From positions 1-26,330 of the forward strand of contig QGVD01000055.1 in the NCBI GenBank assembly GCA_003242685.1: a stretch of 26,330 bases of DNA, given 5' to 3'. Below the pieces are notes generated by a model that saw nothing but the letters and a program-made list of their open reading frames with translations, searched no databases and was not told the DNA's origin. Numbering within the stretch: position 1 is the first letter of the stretch; each line of letters begins with the position of its first letter. Made by a program: the position numbers and the translations under genes. Below are positions 16,750 to 24,060 of this stretch, piece by piece. Source of the stretch: Pseudomonadota bacterium (GTDB lineage: Bacteria > Pseudomonadota > Gammaproteobacteria > Steroidobacterales > Steroidobacteraceae).

Positions 16750-17661
16750 ATGAGCATGCGATACAGCCGTGACGAGCTCGAGAGGTGGGCCGATCGCTAT
16801 CTGGAGGCGGTCGTGGCGGACGATCCCGGTCGGCTCCCCTGGGCCGACCGGTTCGAGTACGTCGAGAACAACCAGACGATCCCGCCCGGCGAAGGCGCCT
16901 GGGCGACGATCGACGGCATCGGCGTCTACCACCACTACTACGCCGATCTCCAGCGCGGGCGCGTGGGACACATCGGGACCGCGCGCGAGAACGGAGTGCC
17001 CTGCCTGTACAACTTCTTCCTCGAGATCGTGGACGACCGGATCACCAAGGTGGAAACCCTGGTGATCCGCGACGCCGTGGGCGCGAGGAGACTGGACACA
17101 CAGGGCACGCCTCACGACGTGTGGCTGGAGACGGAACCGGAGGAGGACCGCGTCTCGCGCGAGGAGCTCATCGGGTTCGCCAACAAGTACTTCTCGAGCC
17201 TCGAGTTCAACGACGGTCTCGGCGACTACTCGTTCTTCCACAAGGACTGCGACCGCTACGAGCACGGCAAGCGGACGACGAACGTCACCGAGGAGCAGAG
17301 CTACGGTCATTCGGGCGACACCAGCTTCACCCGCCTGAGCTGCGAGGAGCAGTGGAAGACCGGTTTCATGGGCTTCGTCACGGGTATCCGGGAACGCAAC
17401 TTCGTCGTGGTGGACGAGGAGCGGCAGGCGGTGCTGGCCATCGCCATGTTCGACCATGACGGCACCGTCCGCTCCATCCGCCTCACGAACGGCAGGATCG
17501 TGTATCCCGCGCCCTACTTCGACGTGGGGCGCACGACGCACATCATGGAAGGCTTCAAGGTCAAGTACCGGAAGCTCTACCGCATCGAGGCGACCATGTA
17601 CGAAGTGCCCTACGGTGCGACTTCGCCCCTGCTCGCCGCAGAGAGGCGCCGGACGGCATGA
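16750..17661 (+). CDS. Two-domain NTF2-like protein (DUF8021-like), paralogue 1
   Basis: A 303-residue cytoplasmic protein with no signal peptide. An N-terminal half (~5-110) reads LERWADRYLEAVVADDP, then YVENNQTIPPGEGAWAT and a DDRITKVETLVIRD strand. A C-terminal half (~135-295) reads REELIGFANKYFSSLE, then an EEQWKTGF segment, VVVDEERQAVLAIAMFDHDG and a final EVPYG motif. The pattern (VENxQ..GEGxWaT, dGrItkiEt) is what I associate with the DUF8021 family of NTF2-like proteins, best known from fungal hypothetical proteins; that assignment is from memory. The next gene has the same plan and is a diverged paralogue. The ribosome site is weak. The role is unknown, and a lyase or isomerase in the same pathway is plausible. 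Confidence 0.8.
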   Translation: MSMRYSRDELERWADRYLEAVVADDPGRLPWADRFEYVENNQTIPPGEGAWATIDGIGVYHHYYADLQRGRVGHIGTARENGVPCLYNFFLEIVDDRITKVETLVIRDAVGARRLDTQGTPHDVWLETEPEEDRVSREELIGFANKYFSSLEFNDGLGDYSFFHKDCDRYEHGKRTTNVTEEQSYGHSGDTSFTRLSCEEQWKTGFMGFVTGIRERNFVVVDEERQAVLAIAMFDHDGTVRSIRLTNGRIVYPAPYFDVGRTTHIMEGFKVKYRKLYRIEATMYEVPYGATSPLLAAERRRTA

Positions 17662-17685
17662 CCGGTCTGCACTGGAGATGAGGAC

Positions 17686-18687
17686 ATGACGACTCAGCTG
17701 CACGACGGTCTGGCCGCGGTCCTGCGTGCCATGGCCGCACACGACACGTCCGGCCTCCCGCTCGCACCCGATGCGCGCTTCACCGAGAACGGTCAGGTGC
17801 TGCGGATCGGTGACGGACTCTGGGGCACCCTCACCCGCTACGCGGGCGACGGCGGCGAGCGATTCGAGAAACTCAACGCCTACCGGATCGACTTCGTCGA
17901 TCCCGCCGCGCAGCAGGCGGTGTTCTTCGGGGCGACCGTGGAGAACAACACACCGGGCATGATGATGCTGCGGGTGAAGTTCTCCGGCACGAAGATCGCG
18001 GAGATCGAAGCGGTCGCCGTCCGCGAGGAGATCGTCGGCGAGCACGGCGGCACCGTCACGATGTTCCAGCCGCGGCTCCTGCTGCCCTTCGAGCCGCGCG
18101 GATTCAGGGCTCCGGCTCCGGAACTGATCGCGAAGGCTTCCGCACGACACAGCGTGTCCGAGCTCACCGCGGTCGTCGACGCGTTCTTCGATGCGATCGA
18201 GAAGGACGATCCCGCCCGGGTCGCGTTCACCGAAGAATGCGTCGTCCGCAACAACGGCCTCCTGGCCGCGAACGATCCCGATGCGCCGCCGCTCGATGCG
18301 GAAGTTCCCGCCTACCGGCCCTTCGCGCTGAGCTTCACCGAGCAGATCGCGACGGGCTTCACGCGCTACACCTCGCGCATCCGGCAGCGGCGTCACGTGG
18401 CCGTCGATCCGGAACGCGGGCTGGTGCTCAGTGTGGCAGTGTTCGATCACGCCGCGCGGGTGCGCGAGATCGACGTGCCGGGGATCGGAAAGGTGACCTT
18501 CCCCGGCTACATCCCCGGAATCGAGGAAGAGAGGATCGCGGCGCTGCCCGGCAGCAAGCTCTTCCCAAATCTGCAGGTACCGACGTCCGATCTCTACGCT
18601 CAACTCATCCGGGTCGAAGGCGGACGCATCGCGTACGTGGAAGCGATCTGCCGCGGCGCGCCGTACGGTCTCAGCACCGGCTGGTGA
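17686..18687 (+). CDS. Two-domain NTF2-like protein (DUF8021-like), paralogue 2
   Basis: A 333-residue cytoplasmic protein with the same two-half plan as its upstream neighbour: LPLAPDARFTENGQVLRIGDGLWGT in the N-terminal half, then TAVVDAFFDAIEKDDP, FTEQIATGF, VAVDPERGLVLSVAVFDHA and a closing APYGLSTGW. Shared elements such as (F/Y)TENGQ..G(E/D)G.W.T, the VDxERxxVLxxAxFDH block and the final PYG show common ancestry. It is about 30 residues longer than paralogue 1. GGAGATGAGG upstream of the ATG is a good ribosome site. The gap to the previous gene is only 24 bp, so the two are one transcript. Two paralogues in a row may form a heteromer or act on successive intermediates; neither is shown by the sequence. 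Confidence 0.8.
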   Translation: MTTQLHDGLAAVLRAMAAHDTSGLPLAPDARFTENGQVLRIGDGLWGTLTRYAGDGGERFEKLNAYRIDFVDPAAQQAVFFGATVENNTPGMMMLRVKFSGTKIAEIEAVAVREEIVGEHGGTVTMFQPRLLLPFEPRGFRAPAPELIAKASARHSVSELTAVVDAFFDAIEKDDPARVAFTEECVVRNNGLLAANDPDAPPLDAEVPAYRPFALSFTEQIATGFTRYTSRIRQRRHVAVDPERGLVLSVAVFDHAARVREIDVPGIGKVTFPGYIPGIEEERIAALPGSKLFPNLQVPTSDLYAQLIRVEGGRIAYVEAICRGAPYGLSTGW

Positions 18688-18713
18688 ATGCAGTCGAAAA
18701 AAGGAGTGCCGAA

Positions 18714-19286
18714 ATGAGCGGCGAAGTGACCCGCGAGGAGTTCGAAGAGCTGCGCCGCATGGTGCAGTACCTGAAGGACCGGGCCGAGATCCGCGACTGC
18801 CTGCTCCGGTATACCCGAGGCGTCGACCGCCTCGACTGGGAGCTGGCCGAATCCGCCTATCACCCGGACGCGATCGACAACCGCGGCGCCATCACGGCGA
18901 ATCCGCGCGACTATCTCGAGTGGTCGAAGAAGAACATCGAGCCCGCGTCGTGGACGTCGCACAACATCACCAACATGACCTTCGACATCGACGGTGACAC
19001 GGCGCACACGGAAACCTACGTGCTGACGTTCGTAGGCTCGCCCGACGAGAGCGAGGTCACCGTCGGCGGCGCGCGCTACATCAGCCGCTTCGAGCGGCGC
19101 AACGGTGAATGGCGGCTCATCCGTCAGGAGACCGCGATGGATTTTCGCTTCAACGCGAAGACCTTCCCGCTGCCGCCCGCCGCCCTGCGCGGACGGCGCG
19201 ACCGCTCCGACCGTTCGTACGATCGGCCGCTCGAGCTCACCGAGGAAGCGAGAGCCCGGTACGAGTCGAAGACCTTCACCCGGTAA
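18714..19286 (+). CDS. NTF2-like/SnoaL_4-type protein, single domain (BaiE-like residues)
   Basis: A 190-residue protein. EIRDCLLRYTRGVDRLDWELAESAYHPDA is the classic SnoaL_4 opening, with Y33, D38 and H50, followed by TSHNITNMTFDIDGD with H83 and a NGEWRLIRQE strand. Y33, D38 and H83 resemble the Tyr/Asp/His used by the bile-acid dehydratase BaiE (Y30, D35, H83) and the scytalone dehydratase group, so a dehydratase or lyase reaction is plausible. The C-terminal ~45 residues are basic and proline-rich. The ATG at 18714 has AAGGAG eight bases upstream. The longer open frame to 18237 overlaps the previous gene and is not family-like. It lies in cassette B before the second MFS gene. The substrate is unknown. 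Confidence 0.87.
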   Translation: MSGEVTREEFEELRRMVQYLKDRAEIRDCLLRYTRGVDRLDWELAESAYHPDAIDNRGAITANPRDYLEWSKKNIEPASWTSHNITNMTFDIDGDTAHTETYVLTFVGSPDESEVTVGGARYISRFERRNGEWRLIRQETAMDFRFNAKTFPLPPAALRGRRDRSDRSYDRPLELTEEARARYESKTFTR

Positions 19287-19303
19287 GCGGCACGCGCGCC
19301 GTC

Positions 19304-20695
19304 ATGGTTCCGAAGCTGAAGGAAACCGGCGGCGCAATTGCCGAAGCCGTCGCGGAACCGCACGGCGTGGCGGATCCGAACGACATAGAACTCGCGCTCG
19401 ATTCCGCTCCGATCAGCGGTACGCAGTGGCGGATCTTCCTGCTGTGCGCGCTCATCATGTTCGTGGACGGCTTCGATCTGCAGGCGCTCGCGCTCACGGT
19501 GCCGTACATGGCGGCCGACTGGGGCATCGTCCCGCAGGCCTTCAGCCTTGCGCTTTCTGCGAGCCCCGTTGCGATGGGCGTGGGCGGCGGACTGCTCGCG
19601 CCGCTCGGCGACCGGCTGGGGCGCAAGCCGCTGCTCGTCACCGCGCTGCTTCTGGTCGGCTCGAGCACGCTCGCGATCGCGTTCACCGAATCCGCAGCTC
19701 AGGTCGCCCTGCTGCGCTTCGTGACCGGAGCGGGAATGGGCATGGCTGCGGTCAATGCGCTCGCCATGACCGGCGAGTACGCGCCCGCTCGAAGGCGCTT
19801 CCAGATCATGGCGCTCATGACGAGCACCTTCGCGCTGGGCGCATTCACGGCTGCGCTCGTCGCATCCGAGATCATCGTCGATCACGGCTGGCGGACGCTG
19901 TATCTCGTCGGCGGCACGGCACCCATCGCGCTCGCGGCCTGCTTCGCCCTGCTGTGCCCCGAGTCCATCAAGTGGCTGCTGGCACGGCGACCCGGTGACC
20001 GGCGCATCGCGGCCGTCGCGCGGCGCCTGCTGCCCGGTCACGATGCGGGCAGTCTGTTCGTTCGGGCTCGCCCGCCGGATGAGCGCCGTTCGATGTTCGA
20101 ACTGTTCGCGCCGCGCTACCGCACGCGCACGTTCGTCATCTGGCTGGCCTGCGCCAGCGGAGGCTTCGCGCTCTATCTGCTCATGAGCTGGCTCCCGACG
20201 CTGCTCATCGGAGCCGGCTGGAGCGACACTTCTGCCCTGCGCGGCGCCGCCGCGATCCAGCTCGGTGGAATCGCCGGCAGCCTCGGGATGTCCTTCCTGG
20301 TCGATCGCGGAAGGCTCCTCGGCGGTCTCATGCTCGGCTACGCCGGGGCGCTGCTCAGTCTGCTGGCCATCGGGCTGCTGCCCGCCAGCGTGCTCCTGTG
20401 GATGCTCCTTCTCGTGCTGATCGGCGGGGGCACGGCCGGCATGCAGGTCGTGTGGATGTCGATCGCCACCGTGCATTTTCCGCTGGATCTCCGCTCGACG
20501 AGCGCGGGCTGGACGAGCGCCGTGAGCCGCTTCGGCGCCATCGCATCGCCCTTCGCAGGCGGCGCGGCGCTGGCGGCCGGCGTCAGCGCGTCCTCGATGA
20601 TGCTGATGCTCGTCGTGCCCCTCGGCCTGTCGGCCGCCGCACTGCTGCTCGCACGCCGCCACTTCGCGGCGCCGGGTGCTACTTGCGCGACCTGA
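19304..20695 (+). CDS. MFS transporter, AAHS-like, paralogue of the cassette A permease
   Basis: An inner-membrane permease of 463 residues. VDGFDLQALALTVP in the first helix (DGFD at 55-58) and GDRLGRKP at ~102-109 are the AAHS signatures. The blocks TGEYAPARRRF, LYLLMSWLPTLL and the LLARRHFAAPG C-terminus run parallel to the MFS gene of cassette A, so the two are products of duplication. The ATG at 19304 is chosen because upstream in-frame codons overlap the SnoaL gene and are low-complexity. The ribosome site is weak, 17 bases after the previous stop. It is the last gene of cassette B. Its end overlaps by 17 bp the end of the convergent HTH gene. It probably imports a related organic acid. 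Confidence 0.92.
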   Translation: MVPKLKETGGAIAEAVAEPHGVADPNDIELALDSAPISGTQWRIFLLCALIMFVDGFDLQALALTVPYMAADWGIVPQAFSLALSASPVAMGVGGGLLAPLGDRLGRKPLLVTALLLVGSSTLAIAFTESAAQVALLRFVTGAGMGMAAVNALAMTGEYAPARRRFQIMALMTSTFALGAFTAALVASEIIVDHGWRTLYLVGGTAPIALAACFALLCPESIKWLLARRPGDRRIAAVARRLLPGHDAGSLFVRARPPDERRSMFELFAPRYRTRTFVIWLACASGGFALYLLMSWLPTLLIGAGWSDTSALRGAAAIQLGGIAGSLGMSFLVDRGRLLGGLMLGYAGALLSLLAIGLLPASVLLWMLLLVLIGGGTAGMQVVWMSIATVHFPLDLRSTSAGWTSAVSRFGAIASPFAGGAALAAGVSASSMMLMLVVPLGLSAAALLLARRHFAAPGATCAT

Positions 20696-21110
20696 GCAGA
20701 TCCGTCACGCGGCGGGCGAAATCGCGAACGAGCTGATCGACCTGAGCGTCGAGCGTGCTCCCGAGCTGAGGCAGCTCCAGGCGCAGCACCCGCTGCCCCT
20801 CCTGAGCGGAATCGGGCGGAGGAACCCGCGCGTCCAAGCGTGGGTGGGCACGCCGGTAGCACTCCAGGAACTTCGCCTTCTCCTCCGGCGTGAAGTGCAC
20901 CAGCTCGAAGATCCGATCGAGGTGCTTGCGCGGGATCGGAATCGGGTAATTGGGGCTCGTGATCTGCGAGACGAAGCTCTTGTTGCGTCCGATGGCTTCG
21001 GCGATCTTGAGCCGCAGCCCCGAGGGGCGGCGCTCCACCACGTCGTGCAGGATCGTCTTGTAGGCGCGGATCAGCTGCTCGCGATCCGGATCCGACGTCC
21101 TCTTGCTCAT
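20679..21110 (-). CDS. Small HTH-type putative regulator, last gene of dha operon
   Basis: A 143-residue protein. Residues ~12-70 look like a Cro/XRE-like helix-turn-helix: GLRLKIAEAIGRNKSFVSQITSP, then a PIPIPRKHLDRIFEL segment and PEEKAKFLECYRRAHP. The C-terminal ~40 residues (LPQLGSTLDAQVDQLVRDFARRVTDLL) are amphipathic helical and may mediate oligomerisation. The start at 21110 overlaps the Enzyme I stop by 4 bp and is preferred over a longer in-frame start at 21239, whose extra N-terminus is arginine- and cysteine-rich noise. Being co-transcribed with the triose kinase and its PTS proteins, it is the most natural local candidate to read phosphorelay status or to bind the shared operator. 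I do not recognise the exact family, and the HTH call is from pattern only. Confidence 0.75.
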   Translation of the reverse strand: MSKRTSDPDREQLIRAYKTILHDVVERRPSGLRLKIAEAIGRNKSFVSQITSPNYPIPIPRKHLDRIFELVHFTPEEKAKFLECYRRAHPRLDARVPPPDSAQEGQRVLRLELPQLGSTLDAQVDQLVRDFARRVTDLLRSRK

Positions 21111-22717
21111 CGGCCTGCAGCTCCGGCACGGATGGCCGCCTTCACCGCCGGCGCACGATGGGCCGGCACCGACACCGCCGACACGCCCGCCTGGATGAGC
21201 GCACGCAGTCCTTCGAGATCGGCGGCGGCATCGCCGCACACGCAGACCTCTCTGCCGCTGCGCTGCGTGCGCATGACGATGCGTCGCACGACCGCGAGCA
21301 GCGCAGGGGTCGTGGGCGCGTGCAGGTACTCGAGCTCGGTGCTGTCCCTGGAGGCTGCCATCAGATACTGCAGCAGATCGTTCGTCCCGATCGCAAAGAA
21401 TTCCGAGGCGTCGAACCGCTCGATGGTGAGTGCCGCTGCGGGCGTCTCGACCATCATTCCGAGACGGATCGCGTTTCCCTCGACGGAGCTCCCGCGCAGC
21501 ACATCCCGCAGCTCGGCGCGCACGTCCGCCATTTCCTCGGGAATGGTGACCATGGGCACGAGAATGCGCGTCGTACGCCCTGCAGACGCCTTCACGATCG
21601 CTCGCAGCTGCGCCCGCAGGACGTCCCGATGACGCAGCAGCGCACGCACACCGCGCACGCCGAGAAACGGGTTGGCTTCCGACTGCGCCGTGAGCCCCGG
21701 CACGGGCTTGTCACCGCCGGCGTCGAACAGGCGGATCGTCGCGGGACGACCCGCGCACCATTCGAAGAGCCGCGCGTAGACCGCCGTCTGCGTCGCTTCG
21801 TCCGGCACACCCGAAGAGCAGTCGAACAGCAGCTCGGTGCGCGCGAGGCCGATGCCGTCGAACCATTCGGACGGTGCCTGATCGAGCGAAGCCACCGAGT
21901 CCACGTTGAGATAGACGGCGATCCGGCGGCCTTCCGGCGTCACCGCCGGCTCCGATGCCTGCAGCCGCTCCTCGTGCGCCCGAGCCGTGCGCGCCGCCTC
22001 GCGCAGCCGGTAAGCCCGCAGTGACGACTCGCTCGGATTGACCAGCAGACAGCCGGTGTCGCCATCGAGAAGCGCTTCGCGACCGTGCAGCTCCGGCTCG
22101 ATACCCCGTAACCCAACGACCAATGGAGTTCCCCGCGCACGCGCCAGCATGGCGACGTGGCTCATCGGGCTGCCACCGCGGGTGGCGACCCCTTTGATGT
22201 GGCGCAAGTCTAACTCCACGAAGCCGGAGGGCGTGAGATCGTCCACCAGCAGGAGACAGTCTTCCTTCAGCGTTTCGGGCGCGAACTGCCGCTCGCCGCT
22301 GAAGGCGCGCAGCACGCGGTCGCGCAGATCGCGCACGTCCGCCGCGCGCTCGCGCAGATACTCCGATGAAGCCTCTTCGTAGACGCGAAGATGCTCCTGC
22401 ATCGCCGCGCGGAACGCCGCTGCGGGCGGCTCTCCCTTCTCGATGGCATCCAGAGCGCCTGCGATGAGCTCGGGATCGTTCAGAAGCTCGACCTGGAACT
22501 GCAGGATCTCCGCCGCGGTGTCATCCGCGGTCTGCTGCAGCCGCCGCAGCTCCGACAGCGCGATGCGCACCGCCGTAGGCAGATCCACCGCTGCGGCCGC
22601 TTCGGAGCGCGAATCCTGCGGAGACCGACGCACGTGGATGCGTCCGCGGGCGAAACCTCCGGAGGCACCCCTGCCCTGCAGCCGCAGCTCAGGTACCGCC
22701 GTGCCCGTCCGACTCAT
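21107..22717 (-). CDS. PTS Enzyme I-type phosphoenolpyruvate-protein phosphotransferase, dedicated to DhaM
   Basis: Autophosphorylates from PEP and passes phosphate to HPr in the cytoplasm. The 536 residues contain the N-terminal HPr-binding and swivelling domains, with the active histidine H187 in GGSPMSHVAMLARARGTPLVVG (compare GGRTSHAAI). The PEP barrel has GIGLARTELLF (R293), GGDKPVP, NPFLGVRGVR, MMVETPAAA (E424), FFAIGTNDLLQY (N446, D447) and the proton-donor cysteine C494 in CGDAAAD. All catalytic residues are intact. It is somewhat shorter than E. coli PtsI (575). It overlaps the HPr gene by 29 bp upstream and the HTH gene by 4 bp downstream. In E. coli these modules are fused to DhaM; here they are separate genes. 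No sugar-specific EII component is present nearby, so DhaM is the likely final acceptor. Confidence 0.93.
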   Translation of the reverse strand: MSRTGTAVPELRLQGRGASGGFARGRIHVRRSPQDSRSEAAAAVDLPTAVRIALSELRRLQQTADDTAAEILQFQVELLNDPELIAGALDAIEKGEPPAAAFRAAMQEHLRVYEEASSEYLRERAADVRDLRDRVLRAFSGERQFAPETLKEDCLLLVDDLTPSGFVELDLRHIKGVATRGGSPMSHVAMLARARGTPLVVGLRGIEPELHGREALLDGDTGCLLVNPSESSLRAYRLREAARTARAHEERLQASEPAVTPEGRRIAVYLNVDSVASLDQAPSEWFDGIGLARTELLFDCSSGVPDEATQTAVYARLFEWCAGRPATIRLFDAGGDKPVPGLTAQSEANPFLGVRGVRALLRHRDVLRAQLRAIVKASAGRTTRILVPMVTIPEEMADVRAELRDVLRGSSVEGNAIRLGMMVETPAAALTIERFDASEFFAIGTNDLLQYLMAASRDSTELEYLHAPTTPALLAVVRRIVMRTQRSGREVCVCGDAAADLEGLRALIQAGVSAVSVPAHRAPAVKAAIRAGAAGR

Positions 22718-23009
22718 CGAAGTTGCGTCCTACGAGTTTTCTCAGCTCGTCCACCGCCCGCTCCGCATCCCTGCCTTGGGCGAGGAAGTCCAGCCGGGTC
22801 CCGTACGCCACGCGCAGTCCCATGAGGCGCACGATGCTCTTCGCGTCGACCCATTCGCCCGCGCCGTTCGCCCGCACCCGGATGTGTGCCTCGAACTGCC
22901 TGGCGAGCCGCGAGAGCCTGATGGCGGGACGCGCGTGCAGCCCGTCCGGCGCGTTCACGATGGCAGAACCCTCGATGACCGCGCTCTCATCCTTGATGCG
23001 CCCGGTCAT
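22689..23009 (-). CDS. HPr-like phosphocarrier protein of the dha operon
   Basis: A 106-residue carrier that shuttles phosphate from Enzyme I to DhaM. NAPDGLHARPAIRLSRLARQF contains the phosphorylated histidine H25 and R27, and WVDAKSIVRLMGL contains S58 at the site equivalent to regulatory Ser46. DGLHARP is the standard HPr active-site motif. The protein carries about 15 extra residues at the N-terminus and a His/Gly/Asp-rich tail beyond the ~88-residue core. It overlaps dhaM by 4 bp and the Enzyme I gene by 29 bp. I leave the symbol empty because it may not be the cell's general PtsH. Confidence 0.93.
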   Translation of the reverse strand: MTGRIKDESAVIEGSAIVNAPDGLHARPAIRLSRLARQFEAHIRVRANGAGEWVDAKSIVRLMGLRVAYGTRLDFLAQGRDAERAVDELRKLVGRNFDESDGHGGT

Positions 23010-23398
23010 GTACGCAGAAACTCCTCCGCAGCCTTCCTCACGTGCTGCAGATCGGAGCCGGAAGCCGCCTCGGCGGCGCCGACGATCGCGCCCTCGACGA
23101 GCGGCGCGTTGCAGATGACGACGCGCTCACGCTTCGAGGCATCCAGCATCTCGACGGCCATCTCGGAATTGGTCTCGGCTCCGCCGAGATCGACGAACAC
23201 TGCGACGCCCGCGGGCGACCACACGGATTCGATGGCTGCGACGATCTTCTTCACGTCGGTGCCGAGGCCACCGGCAGGATTTCCTCCGGCCCACGCGACC
23301 GCGATCTCTTCACCGGTCATCTGACGCACCATGTCCGCGACCCCGCGCGCGACGTCGGATGAATGCGAAACGATGACGAGTCCCACGCGGGTTTTCAC
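23006..23398 (-). CDS. dhaM: DhaM, PTS EIIA(Man)-like phosphotransferase subunit of triose kinase
   Basis: A 130-residue EIIA(Man)-fold protein that receives phosphate from HPr and re-phosphorylates ADP bound to DhaL. VGLVIVSHSSDVARGVADM carries the active histidine H12. WAGGNPAGGLGTDVKKI and VFVDLGGAETNSEMAVEML match the DhaM fold. This is the one-domain form, unlike the three-domain DhaM-HPr-EI of E. coli. It overlaps dhaL and the HPr gene by 4 bp each (ATGA type), indicating strict coupling. Confidence 0.93.
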   Translation of the reverse strand: MKTRVGLVIVSHSSDVARGVADMVRQMTGEEIAVAWAGGNPAGGLGTDVKKIVAAIESVWSPAGVAVFVDLGGAETNSEMAVEMLDASKRERVVICNAPLVEGAIVGAAEAASGSDLQHVRKAAEEFLRT

Positions 23399-24060
23399 GA
23401 GCGAAGCTCCTTCGAACCGGATTCACACAGCACGCGCGCCACGGCACGCAGACACAGCCGGGCGGACGCGGCGCCCGGATCGAGATGACCGATCGACCGC
23501 TCGCCGACGTACGCGGCACGCCCCTTGGTCGCGCGCATCGGCCGCGTTGCGGCGAGTCCCGAGTCCGCGGCATCGACCATCGCCTGCAGCGCCGCGCCGA
23601 GGCTGCCCGAAGCGACCGACTCGCGGAACGCGCGCGCCGCCGGCACGAGCACGTCGAGCATGGTCTTCTCGCCGACGGTGGAACGCCCTCTCCTGCCGAC
23701 TGCTTCCATGGCCTGCTCGAGCACGTCGGCGACCGCTCCGGCCGTCGCATCCTGGGGCCACGCACGCCCGAGCGCCATCAGCATCGTTCCGTACAGAGGA
23801 CCCGAAGCGCCGCCGACGCTCGTCACGACCAGCATCCCTGCGCGTTCGAGCGCCTTCGGCAGCGGCAGAGATGACAGATCGTCCGCGGCTTCGAGCAGCG
23901 CATGCGCGGCGCGGCAGAGATTCGCACCGTGATCTCCGTCGCCGATCGCCCGGTCGAGCGCTGAAAGCTCCGCTTCGTTCGCCAGCAGCTCTCCGCAGAC
24001 CGCCTGCAGACAGTGCAGGAAAACCGCGATGTCCCCGTCCGGGGGGCTCATCCTCCCCAT
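23395..24060 (-). CDS. dhaL: DhaL, ADP-binding subunit of PEP-dependent dihydroxyacetone kinase
   Basis: A 221-residue helical-barrel protein that holds ADP/ATP as a bound cofactor and transfers phosphate to the ketose on DhaK. LDRAIGDGDHGANL gives the two-Mg aspartates D36, D41 and D43 (D30, D35, D37 in E. coli). GGASGPLYGT at ~83-92 and GEKTMLDVLVPA at ~130-141 bind nucleotide, and TKGRAAYVGERSIGHLDPGA at ~178-197 is the lid region. The PEP-dependent type, not the ATP-dependent single-chain type, is indicated by the separate DhaM next door. The start overlaps the end of dhaK by 13 bp; a second ATG three codons later is possible. Confidence 0.94.
   Translation of the reverse strand: MGRMSPPDGDIAVFLHCLQAVCGELLANEAELSALDRAIGDGDHGANLCRAAHALLEAADDLSSLPLPKALERAGMLVVTSVGGASGPLYGTMLMALGRAWPQDATAGAVADVLEQAMEAVGRRGRSTVGEKTMLDVLVPAARAFRESVASGSLGAALQAMVDAADSGLAATRPMRATKGRAAYVGERSIGHLDPGAASARLCLRAVARVLCESGSKELRS

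Noticed and set aside
16678..18603. 641-codon minus-strand open frame across the two-domain NTF2-like genes
   Set aside because: The opposite strand carries two paralogous proteins with conserved motifs and ribosome sites. The minus frame shows no domain and spans their intergenic gap.
19124..20662. 512-codon minus-strand frame over the second MFS gene
   Set aside because: It is rich in Arg, Gln, Glu and His with no hydrophobic or domain pattern. The plus strand is a clear AAHS permease.
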